Origin: Accumulibacter sp.
GTDB lineage: Bacteria; Pseudomonadota; Gammaproteobacteria; Burkholderiales; Rhodocyclaceae
Direction: 5' to 3'
Length of the DNA stretch: 64,000 nucleotides
Assembly: GCA_024235695.1 (NCBI GenBank)
Contig: JACKLX010000001.1
Coordinates: 186,001 to 250,000, forward strand
Of the stretch, positions 36,269-45,061 are shown one piece after another. How positions within the stretch are numbered: position 1 is the stretch's first letter; every line of letters begins with the position of its first letter. The position numbers and the translations under genes are program-made. The notes below the pieces were generated by a model, which was given only the letters and a program-made list of their open reading frames with translations, had not been told where the DNA came from and ran no database searches.

Positions 36269-39268
36269 ATGGTGACCGAGAACAAACGGATTTTCTCCCT
36301 GCACCGGGCCATCTTCACACGGGTGGCGCTGCTGGTCACCGGGACGACGCTGCTGGCGGCCGCCCTTTTCGTTCTGTTCACCCTGTTGCCGGTATCACAG
36401 CGCATCGCCGAGGGTCAGTTCGACGAAGCGGCAGCGCGTACCGACGCGGCGCTCGGTGCCCTGTTCTCGCCGGCCGAAGACCTGCTGCGAATCAGCCGCC
36501 AGTGGGTTGACGGGGAAGCTCCCGATATCGATTCGCCGGAGGCTTTCAACCGCTTGTTTCAACCGGCTCTCGAGACCTTCGCGCATATCACCTCGGCGGT
36601 TGCCGGTACGTCGACCGGGCAGGGCTGGCTGCTGCTGCAACTGCCCGAGGGCGGCTGGCGCAACCGCTTGACGGACCTGCCGCGCCGGGGCTCGCGGCAG
36701 CTGTTTGTCGACCGCCTGGCCGACGGGCGAGTGACGCGCTACTGGAAGGACGTGGACTACGATGCGCGGCAGCGGCCCTGGTACCGGGGCGCGGTGGAAA
36801 ACAGGGACGAGGGTCAACTGCACTGGACGCCCCCGTACGTCTTCTTCACCACCGGCGATCCGGGGATCAGCGTTTCGACGCATTTTCACCTGAACGACGG
36901 TCGTGATTTCGTGCTGGGTTTCGATCTGAAGCTGCGCGACCTGTCACGACACACGATGGACTCACGGATTGGCCGCAGCGGATTGGTGCTGGTGATCACC
37001 GATGACCAGCGGGTTGTCGCGCTACCTTCGGCACCGGCGGCGGCGACGCCGACGCAGTGGCTGCGCCAGACCCTCAAACCGGCACAGCAGCTCGGCTTGC
37101 CGCCGCTGAACGACGCGCTCGTCGCCTGGCAGGACGCCGGGAAGCCTTCCGCCAGCATCGTCCACTTTGATTCCGAAGGTGCGGGGTGGCTGCTCAGTGC
37201 CCGCCAGCACACGCTCGGGGAGCAGTTGCTGTGGATCCTGACGCTGGCGCCACGGGCCGATTTCGCCCCGTCGTGGCTGAAGGTGGGCGGTGTCTTCGGC
37301 GGCGCGATCGTGCTGGTGCTGGCGGTGGCGATGTTGATCACGCACGCACTGGCGCAGCGCCTCGCTCGTCCGCTGGAAACGCTGGCCAGGGACAGCGAAC
37401 GCATCGGCCAGCTCGATTTTCGGCCGGTCGACAGTGCGCGAAGCAGAATTGCCGAAATCAGGCAACTGCAGGGCTCGCAGGAGACGATGCGCGCGATGCT
37501 GCAGCAGAACCAGCAGCAGTTGGCCGAAAACGCCAGCCGCTTGCGCCGGCAGGTGAAGGCGCTGCAGACCACCAGGGCGGACTTGCGCGGCAGCGAGCTG
37601 CGACTGCGCTCGTTCTACGACCTCGGCCTGGTCGGGGTCGCGATCACCGCTCCCGACCAGCGCTGGATCCATACCAACGAGTACACCTGCCGCCTGCTCG
37701 AGTACGCCGAGCACGAGCTGCACCGGATGTCCTGGTCGCAGGTGACACACCCGGATGATCTCGGTGCCGAAATCGAGCGCTTCGAAGCGCTGCTGGCCGG
37801 CGGGGTCGACGGCTACGAACTCGAAAAGCGATTCGTCAGCCAGAGCGGCCGGGTGATTCCGACCCGGCTGGTGGTACGTTGCGTGCGCAAGCCGGATCGA
37901 TCGGTGGACTTCATCACGATGATGATCGACGACCTCAGCGAGCGCAAGCGCGCCGAAGAGCGGATCCACCACCTGGCCAATTTCGACGCCTTGACCGGCC
38001 TGCCGAATCGGGCGCAGCTCGACGAGCGGATGCACTACTCGCTCAGCGTCGCGCGGCGCAACGGGCAGAGCCTGGTGCTGATGTTTCTCGATCTCGATCA
38101 CTTCAAGGACATCAACGACAGCCTCGGGCACAGCGTCGGCGACGCCCTGCTGGTCGAACTGGCGAGGCGGCTTCGCCTGCTCCTGCGCGAGGAGGACATC
38201 GTCTCGCGGCTGGGCGGCGACGAGTTCATTCTGTCGCTGCACGGAGCCGACGCACGTGGCGCGGCGCAGGTCGCGAAGAAGCTGCTGGACGTGATCGCCG
38301 AACCGTACCGCGTCGAGCAACACGACCTGCACGTCACCGCTTCGATCGGTATCGCAATGTTTCCGGACGACGGCCCGGATCTGGAAACACTCTCCCGGAA
38401 TGCCGATGCCGCGATGTACCGCGCCAAGCAGGAAGGGCGCCACGCGTATCGCTTCTTCACCGCTGAAATGCAGGCGCATTCGGCCCGCCATCTGAAGTTG
38501 ATCTCGGCCTTGCGAAACGCCGTCGAGCTCGGTCAACTGGCCTTGCACTTCCAGCCCCAGATCGCACTGAAGGACCAGCGGATCATCGGCGCCGAAGCCC
38601 TGTTGCGCTGGGTTCACCCGGAACTTGGCGCGGTCTCACCGGCCGAGTTCATCCCGGCGGCAGAAGACAGCGGCCTGATCCTGCCGATCGGCGAGTGGGT
38701 GATCCGGCAGGCCGTACGACAGGGCAAGCGGTGGATCGCGAAGGGCCTCGAACCGCTGATCATCGCCGTGAATCTATCGGCGGTGCAGTTCCGGCACCCC
38801 GACCTGCCGGATCGGGTGACGCGGATCCTCGACGAGGAGCAGCTGCCGCCGGCGTGTCTCGAGCTCGAACTGACCGAGGGCGTCGCGATGCACGATCCGC
38901 AGGGGGCGATAGCGGTGATGGACAAGCTGCACGCGCGCGGCGTACGGATGTCGATCGACGACTTTGGTACCGGTTACTCGTCCCTGAGCTACCTCAAGAA
39001 GTTCAAGGCGTACAAGCTCAAGATCGACCAGTCCTTCGTGCGCGACATCAGCACCGACTCCGAGGACAAGGCGATCGTCAGCGCGATCATTCGCATGGCG
39101 CAAAGCCTCGGCCTGCAGACCATCGCCGAAGGCGTCGAAACGCCCGGCCAGCTGCTCTACCTCGACGAGGAAGGCTGCGACGAGGTCCAGGGCCATTACT
39201 TCAGCCAGCCACTGCCGGCCGAGCGCTTCGAGCGCTTCGTGACCACGCATCAGGGTGGCCGCCGGTAG
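36269..39268 (+). CDS. Cache-HAMP-PAS-GGDEF-EAL cyclic-di-GMP protein
   Basis: 999 aa from this ATG; an in-frame ATG at 36251 adds six residues and cannot be excluded. Helix at ~16-40, periplasmic dCache-like region (DYDARQRPWYRGAV) to ~330, second helix ~340-360 and HAMP, PAS ~445-565, GGDEF and EAL. The GGDEF motif at 649-653 is intact and preceded by an RxxD inhibitory site (REED). The EAL domain keeps EALLRW (776), ELTEGV, DDFGTGYSSL, KIDQSFV and EGVET. Both cyclase and phosphodiesterase residues are therefore present, so net activity may be set by the sensor domains. It is monocistronic. Confidence 0.93.
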   Translation: MVTENKRIFSLHRAIFTRVALLVTGTTLLAAALFVLFTLLPVSQRIAEGQFDEAAARTDAALGALFSPAEDLLRISRQWVDGEAPDIDSPEAFNRLFQPALETFAHITSAVAGTSTGQGWLLLQLPEGGWRNRLTDLPRRGSRQLFVDRLADGRVTRYWKDVDYDARQRPWYRGAVENRDEGQLHWTPPYVFFTTGDPGISVSTHFHLNDGRDFVLGFDLKLRDLSRHTMDSRIGRSGLVLVITDDQRVVALPSAPAAATPTQWLRQTLKPAQQLGLPPLNDALVAWQDAGKPSASIVHFDSEGAGWLLSARQHTLGEQLLWILTLAPRADFAPSWLKVGGVFGGAIVLVLAVAMLITHALAQRLARPLETLARDSERIGQLDFRPVDSARSRIAEIRQLQGSQETMRAMLQQNQQQLAENASRLRRQVKALQTTRADLRGSELRLRSFYDLGLVGVAITAPDQRWIHTNEYTCRLLEYAEHELHRMSWSQVTHPDDLGAEIERFEALLAGGVDGYELEKRFVSQSGRVIPTRLVVRCVRKPDRSVDFITMMIDDLSERKRAEERIHHLANFDALTGLPNRAQLDERMHYSLSVARRNGQSLVLMFLDLDHFKDINDSLGHSVGDALLVELARRLRLLLREEDIVSRLGGDEFILSLHGADARGAAQVAKKLLDVIAEPYRVEQHDLHVTASIGIAMFPDDGPDLETLSRNADAAMYRAKQEGRHAYRFFTAEMQAHSARHLKLISALRNAVELGQLALHFQPQIALKDQRIIGAEALLRWVHPELGAVSPAEFIPAAEDSGLILPIGEWVIRQAVRQGKRWIAKGLEPLIIAVNLSAVQFRHPDLPDRVTRILDEEQLPPACLELELTEGVAMHDPQGAIAVMDKLHARGVRMSIDDFGTGYSSLSYLKKFKAYKLKIDQSFVRDISTDSEDKAIVSAIIRMAQSLGLQTIAEGVETPGQLLYLDEEGCDEVQGHYFSQPLPAERFERFVTTHQGGRR

Positions 39269-39270
39269 GC

Positions 39271-39298
39271 GCGCAAGCGGCCGCCCGGTGGCTTGCGC
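39271..39298. terminator. Hairpin between convergent genes
   Basis: GCGCAAGC, 12-nt loop, GCTTGCGC between the stop of the GGDEF-EAL gene and that of azlD. The 8-bp stem lacks a T-run. Confidence 0.4.
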
Positions 39299-39310
39299 CA
39301 AACGATCTGA

Positions 39311-39613
39311 TCAGAGCACGGCGCGGAGAGCGACCACCGCGGCAACACCGATCGCCACCACCGCGATCATTGGCAAGCGCAGCAAGGCGGCCATGGCGGT
39401 GATCGCGGCGGCCAGGGTTTCGGCCGTCCCCGTCGCCAGCACCGTCGGTGCGATGACGGCCATCAGCACCGCCGGCGGCAAGGCGTCGAGCGCTGCCTTG
39501 AGCCGCCCCTTGACGGTGACTCCCTTCATCAGGAAGAGACCGCCGACGCGCGTCAGCCAGGTCGCCAGCGCCATGCCGATGATCGCCGCGATGGTCACGA
39601 GCGAGTCATTCAT
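39311..39613 (-). CDS. azlD: AzlD-family branched-chain amino-acid export subunit
   Basis: 100-aa membrane protein with three to four helices and the AzlD pattern: ATWLTRVGGLFLMKG, ALDALPPAVLMAVIAPTVLA. It is the small partner of AzlC; the pair exports branched-chain amino acids or analogues in characterised cases. It overlaps azlC by 4 nt (ATGA). Confidence 0.9.
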   Translation of the reverse strand: MNDSLVTIAAIIGMALATWLTRVGGLFLMKGVTVKGRLKAALDALPPAVLMAVIAPTVLATGTAETLAAAITAMAALLRLPMIAVVAIGVAAVVALRAVL

Positions 39614-40341
39614 GGCGCCGCGGATTCGCCCCGTTGGTCGGCATCGTCGGCATCGACATCGTTGTCGAGAAGCGCGGCGACGATGACGCCGGCGACGCCA
39701 CCGATGATGATGTACCAGGCGCCGGGCACGGCGAGCTTGGCCAGCGCCGCACTGACGGCACTGGTGGCGAGCACGGCAGCGGTGCGCGGACCCTTCCAGA
39801 AGCCTGCCAGTATGGCGATGAACATCGCCGAGAAAGCGAAATCGAAGCCATAGACCGCCGGATCGCCCAGCGTGCGCCCAGCGACCGCACCGGCCAGCGA
39901 CGCGGCGGTCCACACCAGCCACATCGGCCCGGCAACGCCGAAGTAATAGGCCGGTCGCAGCGGTTCGGCCAACACCTTGCGCTCGGCGAAAGCCCAGCTT
40001 TCGTCGGTCATCATCAACATCGCGAGCAGCCTGCCGGGGCCGGAAAAATCGCCTAGATGGCGCTGTAGCGAAGCGCCCATCAGCAGGTGGCGGACATTGA
40101 CGATCAGGGTGGTGACGACGATCAGCAGCAGCGGCAGCGGGTCGCGCCACATGTCGACGGCGACGAACTGCGCGGCGCCGGCAAATACCGTCGCGCTGGT
40201 CAGCCATGCTTCAAAGGGCGACAATCCCCTGGCGGCGGCGAGGGTGCCCCACAGCAGGCCGATCGGCGCCGCCGCAGCGAGTACCGGCAGGATGTCGAGG
40301 ACGCCACGCCGAAAATCCGCCGCGCGCCGGGAGGTGTGCAT
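39610..40341 (-). CDS. azlC: AzlC-family branched-chain amino-acid permease
   Basis: 243-aa membrane protein. The start at 40341 has GGAG at proper spacing; a TTG four codons earlier is unlikely. Family motifs: AAAAPIGLLWGTLAAARGLSP, SATVFAGAAQFVAV, VNVRHLLMGASL, MMTDESWA. The C-terminus is an acidic tail (DNDVDADDADQ). It follows the acyltransferase gene by 26 nt on the same strand and is overlapped by azlD. Confidence 0.92.
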   Translation of the reverse strand: MHTSRRAADFRRGVLDILPVLAAAAPIGLLWGTLAAARGLSPFEAWLTSATVFAGAAQFVAVDMWRDPLPLLLIVVTTLIVNVRHLLMGASLQRHLGDFSGPGRLLAMLMMTDESWAFAERKVLAEPLRPAYYFGVAGPMWLVWTAASLAGAVAGRTLGDPAVYGFDFAFSAMFIAILAGFWKGPRTAAVLATSAVSAALAKLAVPGAWYIIIGGVAGVIVAALLDNDVDADDADQRGESAAP

Positions 40342-40367
40342 GGGCTGCTCCAATAGGATCAGGTGGC

Positions 40368-42470
40368 TCAGCGGCGGTCGGCCGACGAAAAGCCTCGTTG
40401 GCTGCCGGCGCTTGCGCCTGGCGCGTCCGACTCGCGCCGCAGCCAGGCGAGGTCGGCGGCCAGGTAACGTCCGAGGTCGCGAGCGGCCGTTGTCGTCAGA
40501 TGATCGTCGTCGTGGTAGAGGATCTTGCCATCGCGCGAGGCATAGCAGGTCTGTGCGTCACAGAAGAAATCCAGCAGGCGGATCAACCGTGCATTGCGCT
40601 GCTGAGCTACAACCTCCGCCAAGGCCTCGGTGGTATCGGCCAACAGGGCGTCGTTCAGCGCACGTGGCGCGTGGCAGTGGTCCTTTTCTCGCAGGGCCAG
40701 GCATTGCGGCGCGGAATAAACCAGTTGCGGAGTCGGCGCGATCACCAGCACGCGCAGGCCGAGGTCCTCAAGCGCACCGAGGGTTGCTGCCAAACTCGCC
40801 TGCATGTCGGCGCGTACCTGCGCCATTGTCGTCGCATCCGGTGGCGGTTCACCGTCCGCCTGGTCGGCAGTGGAGAAGCTTCGATACGAAAAATGGAGCG
40901 GCCATCTTGCTGCAATGACGACGCCTTCCAGCCCGATTTCCTTGAGCTCGAGAATTTCCTCCAACACCCGCTGATTGAACGCGATGCAGGCACTCGACGT
41001 GGTCGACGGAGGCGATTCGAGATCGAAGAAAGGCACGCAGGTGGGCATCGTGAGCTCGTAAACGGCCACGTCGGAGAACACCTCGGTTAGCATCGGTAAC
41101 AAGTGCTGCGCGTGCGAGTCGCCCCACAGGAGTATCTTTGGGTGCTTCTTGTCCGGGCCGTGACCGCACTCTTCCAGTGGCAGACCAGCCACCGGGCGCT
41201 CGGGCCGGGAACATGCCGCCAGAAATCGGGGGCGGTCCGCACGCGCCATTTCGATCCAGCGATAGCTATCGGCGGACTTCTGATGGTCACGCCATGCCCA
41301 TAAACCGGCGGACATCAGGAGAGTTGCCAGAGAGATCGCGCCGCCCGCCAGCAAGGTCGTCCGGACGCCGCCGAACAGAAACGTCCGACGCATGCGCACC
41401 GGCCGTTCGATCCAGACGTAGGTGAGCCAGGCCAGCACCAGCGCGACCGACAGCGCCAGCGCATTGGCAAGCAAACTCTGACTGCCCAAATTGTAGATTC
41501 TGTACAGGGAAAGCAGCGGCCAGTGCCACAGATACCATGAGTACGACAACAGGCCGATCGACACCAGCGGCCGGGAAGCCAACAGTCGCCGCACGATGCC
41601 CTGTTCATTTGCAGTCATGCCAACGATCAGCAGCGCCGCACCGAACACCGGCAAGATGGCCGCCGACCCCGGAAACGGGGTGCTGTCGTCGAAAGCCGCC
41701 ACCGAGTAGACAATCAGGCCAAGGCCGAGCATGGCCAATGCTTCGCCCCAGCGTGTCAGACGCGCAAGGAAGCCTGTACCGACCAGTCCGACCATGCCGC
41801 CGATGGCGAACTCCCAAACCCGGGCCGGCAAGAGGTAAAAGGCGAAATTCTGGTGATCTTGCGACATGCCGATCGACAGGGCAAGCGACAACACGAACAT
41901 CACGCACAAGGCCAGGACGACACGTACGCGCAGCGAATCCGCCACCGGCGATTGGCGTGAGAAACGGACAACCAGGAGCATCAGGAGAGGCCAGATCAGG
42001 TAATACTGCTCCTCCACTGCCAGCGACCAGGTATGCAGCAAGGGCATGCTGAACGATGGCGCGTCGAAGTAGCCGCCGGTCGTTGCGTAGAAGAAGATAT
42101 TTGAGCTGAAGAAAGCCACAGCCATTGCCGAACGGGCCAGGGAACGCTGCTCATCCGATGCTGGAGGCATGAAAAAGGCGGCAAGCAGGATCGTCACCGC
42201 CAGCACGATCAACCCGGCGGGCATCAATCGGCGCACCCGCCGGGCATAGAAGGCGGCGAGACCGAGGCGGCCGGTAGCAGCTGCCTCGTTGAACAGCAGG
42301 GCGGTAATCAAGAAGCCGGAAATGACGAAAAAGACGTCAACTCCGACGAAGCCGCCGGAAAACCCTGGGAAACGTGCGTGATAGAAAGCCACCGAAATGA
42401 TCGCGACAGCTCGCAAGCCATCAATGTCCGGACGATACTTGGCAGGAGTAGGGTCGCTTGGGTGGTGCAT
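40368..42470 (-). CDS. OafA-type membrane acyltransferase with SGNH domain
   Basis: 700 aa. Acyltransferase-3 domain (residues ~10-380): YRPDIDGLRAVAIISVAFYHA with the catalytic-type His, GVDVFFVISGFLITALLF, then ten or so helices. After one more helix comes a periplasmic SGNH domain (~430-690): LLWGDSHAQHLL around residue 448 (Ser) and DDDHLTTTAARDL near the end (Asp/His). This architecture O-acetylates O-antigen or other surface glycans. It lies 2.6 kb from the polysaccharide cluster, which could provide its substrate, but that link is inferred. Confidence 0.9.
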   Translation of the reverse strand: MHHPSDPTPAKYRPDIDGLRAVAIISVAFYHARFPGFSGGFVGVDVFFVISGFLITALLFNEAAATGRLGLAAFYARRVRRLMPAGLIVLAVTILLAAFFMPPASDEQRSLARSAMAVAFFSSNIFFYATTGGYFDAPSFSMPLLHTWSLAVEEQYYLIWPLLMLLVVRFSRQSPVADSLRVRVVLALCVMFVLSLALSIGMSQDHQNFAFYLLPARVWEFAIGGMVGLVGTGFLARLTRWGEALAMLGLGLIVYSVAAFDDSTPFPGSAAILPVFGAALLIVGMTANEQGIVRRLLASRPLVSIGLLSYSWYLWHWPLLSLYRIYNLGSQSLLANALALSVALVLAWLTYVWIERPVRMRRTFLFGGVRTTLLAGGAISLATLLMSAGLWAWRDHQKSADSYRWIEMARADRPRFLAACSRPERPVAGLPLEECGHGPDKKHPKILLWGDSHAQHLLPMLTEVFSDVAVYELTMPTCVPFFDLESPPSTTSSACIAFNQRVLEEILELKEIGLEGVVIAARWPLHFSYRSFSTADQADGEPPPDATTMAQVRADMQASLAATLGALEDLGLRVLVIAPTPQLVYSAPQCLALREKDHCHAPRALNDALLADTTEALAEVVAQQRNARLIRLLDFFCDAQTCYASRDGKILYHDDDHLTTTAARDLGRYLAADLAWLRRESDAPGASAGSQRGFSSADRR

Positions 42471-42554
42471 TCGGCGATGAATCTCGTGGAATGTTAGAGC
42501 GATCGACCCACATGCAAGCCGCCACCGTTACGGAGCCTGATGCCGTTCGCAGCG

Positions 42555-42815
42555 TCAGGATTCGTCGGCGCCACCGTTCTGCGCTGCCTTGATCAGCTCG
42601 CGAAGCATCTGGGCGGTTGCCCAGAGCATCAGCGAAATGCCGGCGACGACGGTGAGCACCGCCGTTGGCGTGCTCGTCGGGAAGTCGGGAATGAACAGCG
42701 TCTGGCTGCGGACCAGCCACATCGCGCCGCTCGCGAAGACGATGATGCCGGCGCCGTCGAGCACTGCGAAGAACAGCACTTTCAGCGTCACGCGGGGTCG
42801 TCCCCGGCTGTTCAT
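42555..42815 (-). CDS. Small two-helix membrane protein
   Basis: 86 aa with helices at ~10-33 (VLFFAVLDGAGIIVFASGAMWLV) and ~48-72 (PTAVLTVVAGISLMLWATAQML) and a short charged C-terminus. No family recognised. It starts 6 nt after the metG stop on the same strand and probably shares its transcript. Confidence 0.6.
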   Translation of the reverse strand: MNSRGRPRVTLKVLFFAVLDGAGIIVFASGAMWLVRSQTLFIPDFPTSTPTAVLTVVAGISLMLWATAQMLRELIKAAQNGGADES

Positions 42816-42820
42816 GCCGC

Positions 42821-44926
42821 TTACTTGACGCGCATGCCGGCCTCGGCACCCGCGTCGGCCGAAAGCAGGAAGATCCCCGGCGCCTGCCCGTCGGCGTCCG
42901 AGGCGGCCAGCACCATGCCTTCGGACATGCCGAACTTCATCTTGCGCGGCGCCAGGTTGGCGACCATCACCGTCAGTCGGCCGACCAGCGCCGACGGCTC
43001 GTACGCCGCCTTGATGCCGGCGAAGACCTGACGGCTGCCGAGCGGGCCGACGTCGAGCAGCAGGCGGATCAGCTTGTCAGCGCCTTCGACCGGCGTCGCT
43101 TCGGCGATCCGTGCGATCCGCAGGTCGATGGTGAGGAACTGGTCGATGCTGATATGCGGGCCGCCGCCAGCGCCGACGGCGGCCTGCGCGACAGCCACCG
43201 CGGCGGCTTTTTCCTGCTGCTCGGCGTGATGCTGCGGCGCCGGCGGCGGCGGTGCGCCCAGCGACTCGCGGTTGGCCTCGACCAGCCGGTCGACCTGTTT
43301 CTTGTCGACGCGCGTCAGCAGGTGCTGGTAGGCATTGATCGCGTGTCCGGCGGCGAGCACGCTGCCGCCGTCTTCCCAGACGAAGGGAGCGACGTTGAGA
43401 AATCCCTCGGCCTTGGCGGCCAGCGCCGGCAGAACCGGCTTGAGCAGAATGGCGAGCAGGCGGAAGAGGTTCAGTGCGTTGCTGCAGGCCGCCTGCAGTT
43501 CGTGCTCGCGATCGGGCTGCCGGGCGAGCTCCCAGGGTTTGACGCTGTCGACGTACTGATTGGCAAGATCGGTGAGCGCCATGATCTCGCGAATCGCCTT
43601 GCTGAACTCGCGCGCCTCGTAGTGATCGGCGATCAGCGCCCGACGATCACGGCTGGCCTGGATCGCCGGCAGCGATTCATCGCAGGTGCACAACTGGCCG
43701 GCGAAGCGCCTGCTGATGAAGCCGGCTGCACGGCTGGCAATATTGACGAACTTGCCGACCAGATCGGCATTGACGCGGGCGATGAAGTCGTCGAGGTTGA
43801 GGTCGATGTCCTCCATCGAGCTCGACAGCTTGGCGGCGTAGTAATAGCGCAACCACTCGGGATCGAGGCCCTGCGCAAGATAGCTCTCGGCGGTGATGAA
43901 GGTGCCGCGCGACTTCGACATCTTGGCGCCGTCGACGGTCAGGAAGCCGTGCGCGAAGACCTTGCTCGGTGTCCGGTAGCCAGCATGCTGCAGTTCGGCC
44001 GGCCAGAACAGCGCGTGGAAGTAGAGGATGTCCTTGCCGATGAAGTGGTACAACTCGGCGCTCGAGTCGGCGCCCCAGTATTCGTCGAAATCGAGCCCTT
44101 CGCGGTGGCAGAGGTTCTTGAAGGCGCCCATGTAGCCGATCGGTGCGTCAAGCCAAACGTAGAAGTACTTGCCGGGCGCGTCAGGAATTTCGAAGCCGAA
44201 GTAGGGAGCCTCGCGCGAAATGTCCCAGTCGGTGAGCTTGTTCTCGCCGACCTCGCCCAGCCACTCCTGCAGCTTGTTGGCCGCTTCGTTCTGCAGTCGG
44301 CCCTCGCCCTGCGTCCAGCGCCGCAGGAAGCCCTGGCAGCGCCGATCCGAGAGCCTGAAGAAGAAGTGTTCGGACTGCCGCAATTCGGGCTTGGCGCCGG
44401 AAACGACCGAGTACGGGTTTTTCAGCTCGTTGGCGGTGTAGGCCGAGCCGCAGCTTTCGCAGTTGTCGCCGTACTGGTCAGAAGCGCCGCATTTCGGACA
44501 CTCGCCCTTGATGTAGCGGTCGGGCAGGAACATCTGCTTGAGCGGATCGTAGTACTGCTCGACGATGCGCGTCTCGATCAACCCGGCGGCCTTCAGCCGG
44601 GCATAGATCTCGTTGGCGCAGGCCCGCGTCTCCTCGGAGTGCGTCGTGTAGTAGTTGTCGAAGCCGACGTGGAAGCCGGCAAAGTCGCGCGTATGCTCAC
44701 CATGTACGCGTTCGATCAGCGTCTCGGGCGTGATCCCTTCGGCCTGGGCGCGCAGCATGACCGGCGTGCCGTGCGTGTCGTCGGCGCAAACGTACCAGCA
44801 CTGATGGCCGCGCATTTTCTGGAAGCGCACCCAGATGTCGGTCTGGATGTATTCGACCAGATGACCGAGGTGGATGGCGCCGTTGGCGTACGGCAGGGCG
44901 GAGGTGACGAGGATCTTGCGGCTCAT
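42821..44926 (-). CDS. metG: Methionyl-tRNA synthetase
   Basis: 701 aa, class I synthetase charging tRNA-Met. HIGH motif as HLGH (19-22), KMSKS motif as AKMSKSRGT (near residue 335), and a zinc knuckle CPKCG...CESCG at ~146-165. The C-terminal ~110 residues are the Trbp111-like tRNA-binding/dimerisation domain ([20 protein letters not shown]). The start is at [16 protein letters not shown]; the 24 upstream codons are not conserved-looking. Confidence 0.97.
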   Translation of the reverse strand: MSRKILVTSALPYANGAIHLGHLVEYIQTDIWVRFQKMRGHQCWYVCADDTHGTPVMLRAQAEGITPETLIERVHGEHTRDFAGFHVGFDNYYTTHSEETRACANEIYARLKAAGLIETRIVEQYYDPLKQMFLPDRYIKGECPKCGASDQYGDNCESCGSAYTANELKNPYSVVSGAKPELRQSEHFFFRLSDRRCQGFLRRWTQGEGRLQNEAANKLQEWLGEVGENKLTDWDISREAPYFGFEIPDAPGKYFYVWLDAPIGYMGAFKNLCHREGLDFDEYWGADSSAELYHFIGKDILYFHALFWPAELQHAGYRTPSKVFAHGFLTVDGAKMSKSRGTFITAESYLAQGLDPEWLRYYYAAKLSSSMEDIDLNLDDFIARVNADLVGKFVNIASRAAGFISRRFAGQLCTCDESLPAIQASRDRRALIADHYEAREFSKAIREIMALTDLANQYVDSVKPWELARQPDREHELQAACSNALNLFRLLAILLKPVLPALAAKAEGFLNVAPFVWEDGGSVLAAGHAINAYQHLLTRVDKKQVDRLVEANRESLGAPPPPAPQHHAEQQEKAAAVAVAQAAVGAGGGPHISIDQFLTIDLRIARIAEATPVEGADKLIRLLLDVGPLGSRQVFAGIKAAYEPSALVGRLTVMVANLAPRKMKFGMSEGMVLAASDADGQAPGIFLLSADAGAEAGMRVK

Positions 44927-44955
44927 TGGGCTTGGCGCAACCGGGGCAAAGCGGC

Positions 44956-44961
44956 ATTCTA
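44956..44961 (-). promoter_or_regulatory. -10 element for metG
   Basis: TAGAAT on the minus strand, ~30 nt before the metG ATG, preceded by TTTGA. No good -35. Confidence 0.35.
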
Positions 44962-45061
44962 TCAAAGGGGGCCAGGCTGCGCCGCGCCGGGCGAGCAAAC
45001 ACCAGGATCGGCGCCGCCGTTGCCGCCGGCACCGACGTCGCCCGAGCGCTCGTCAGGCTCC

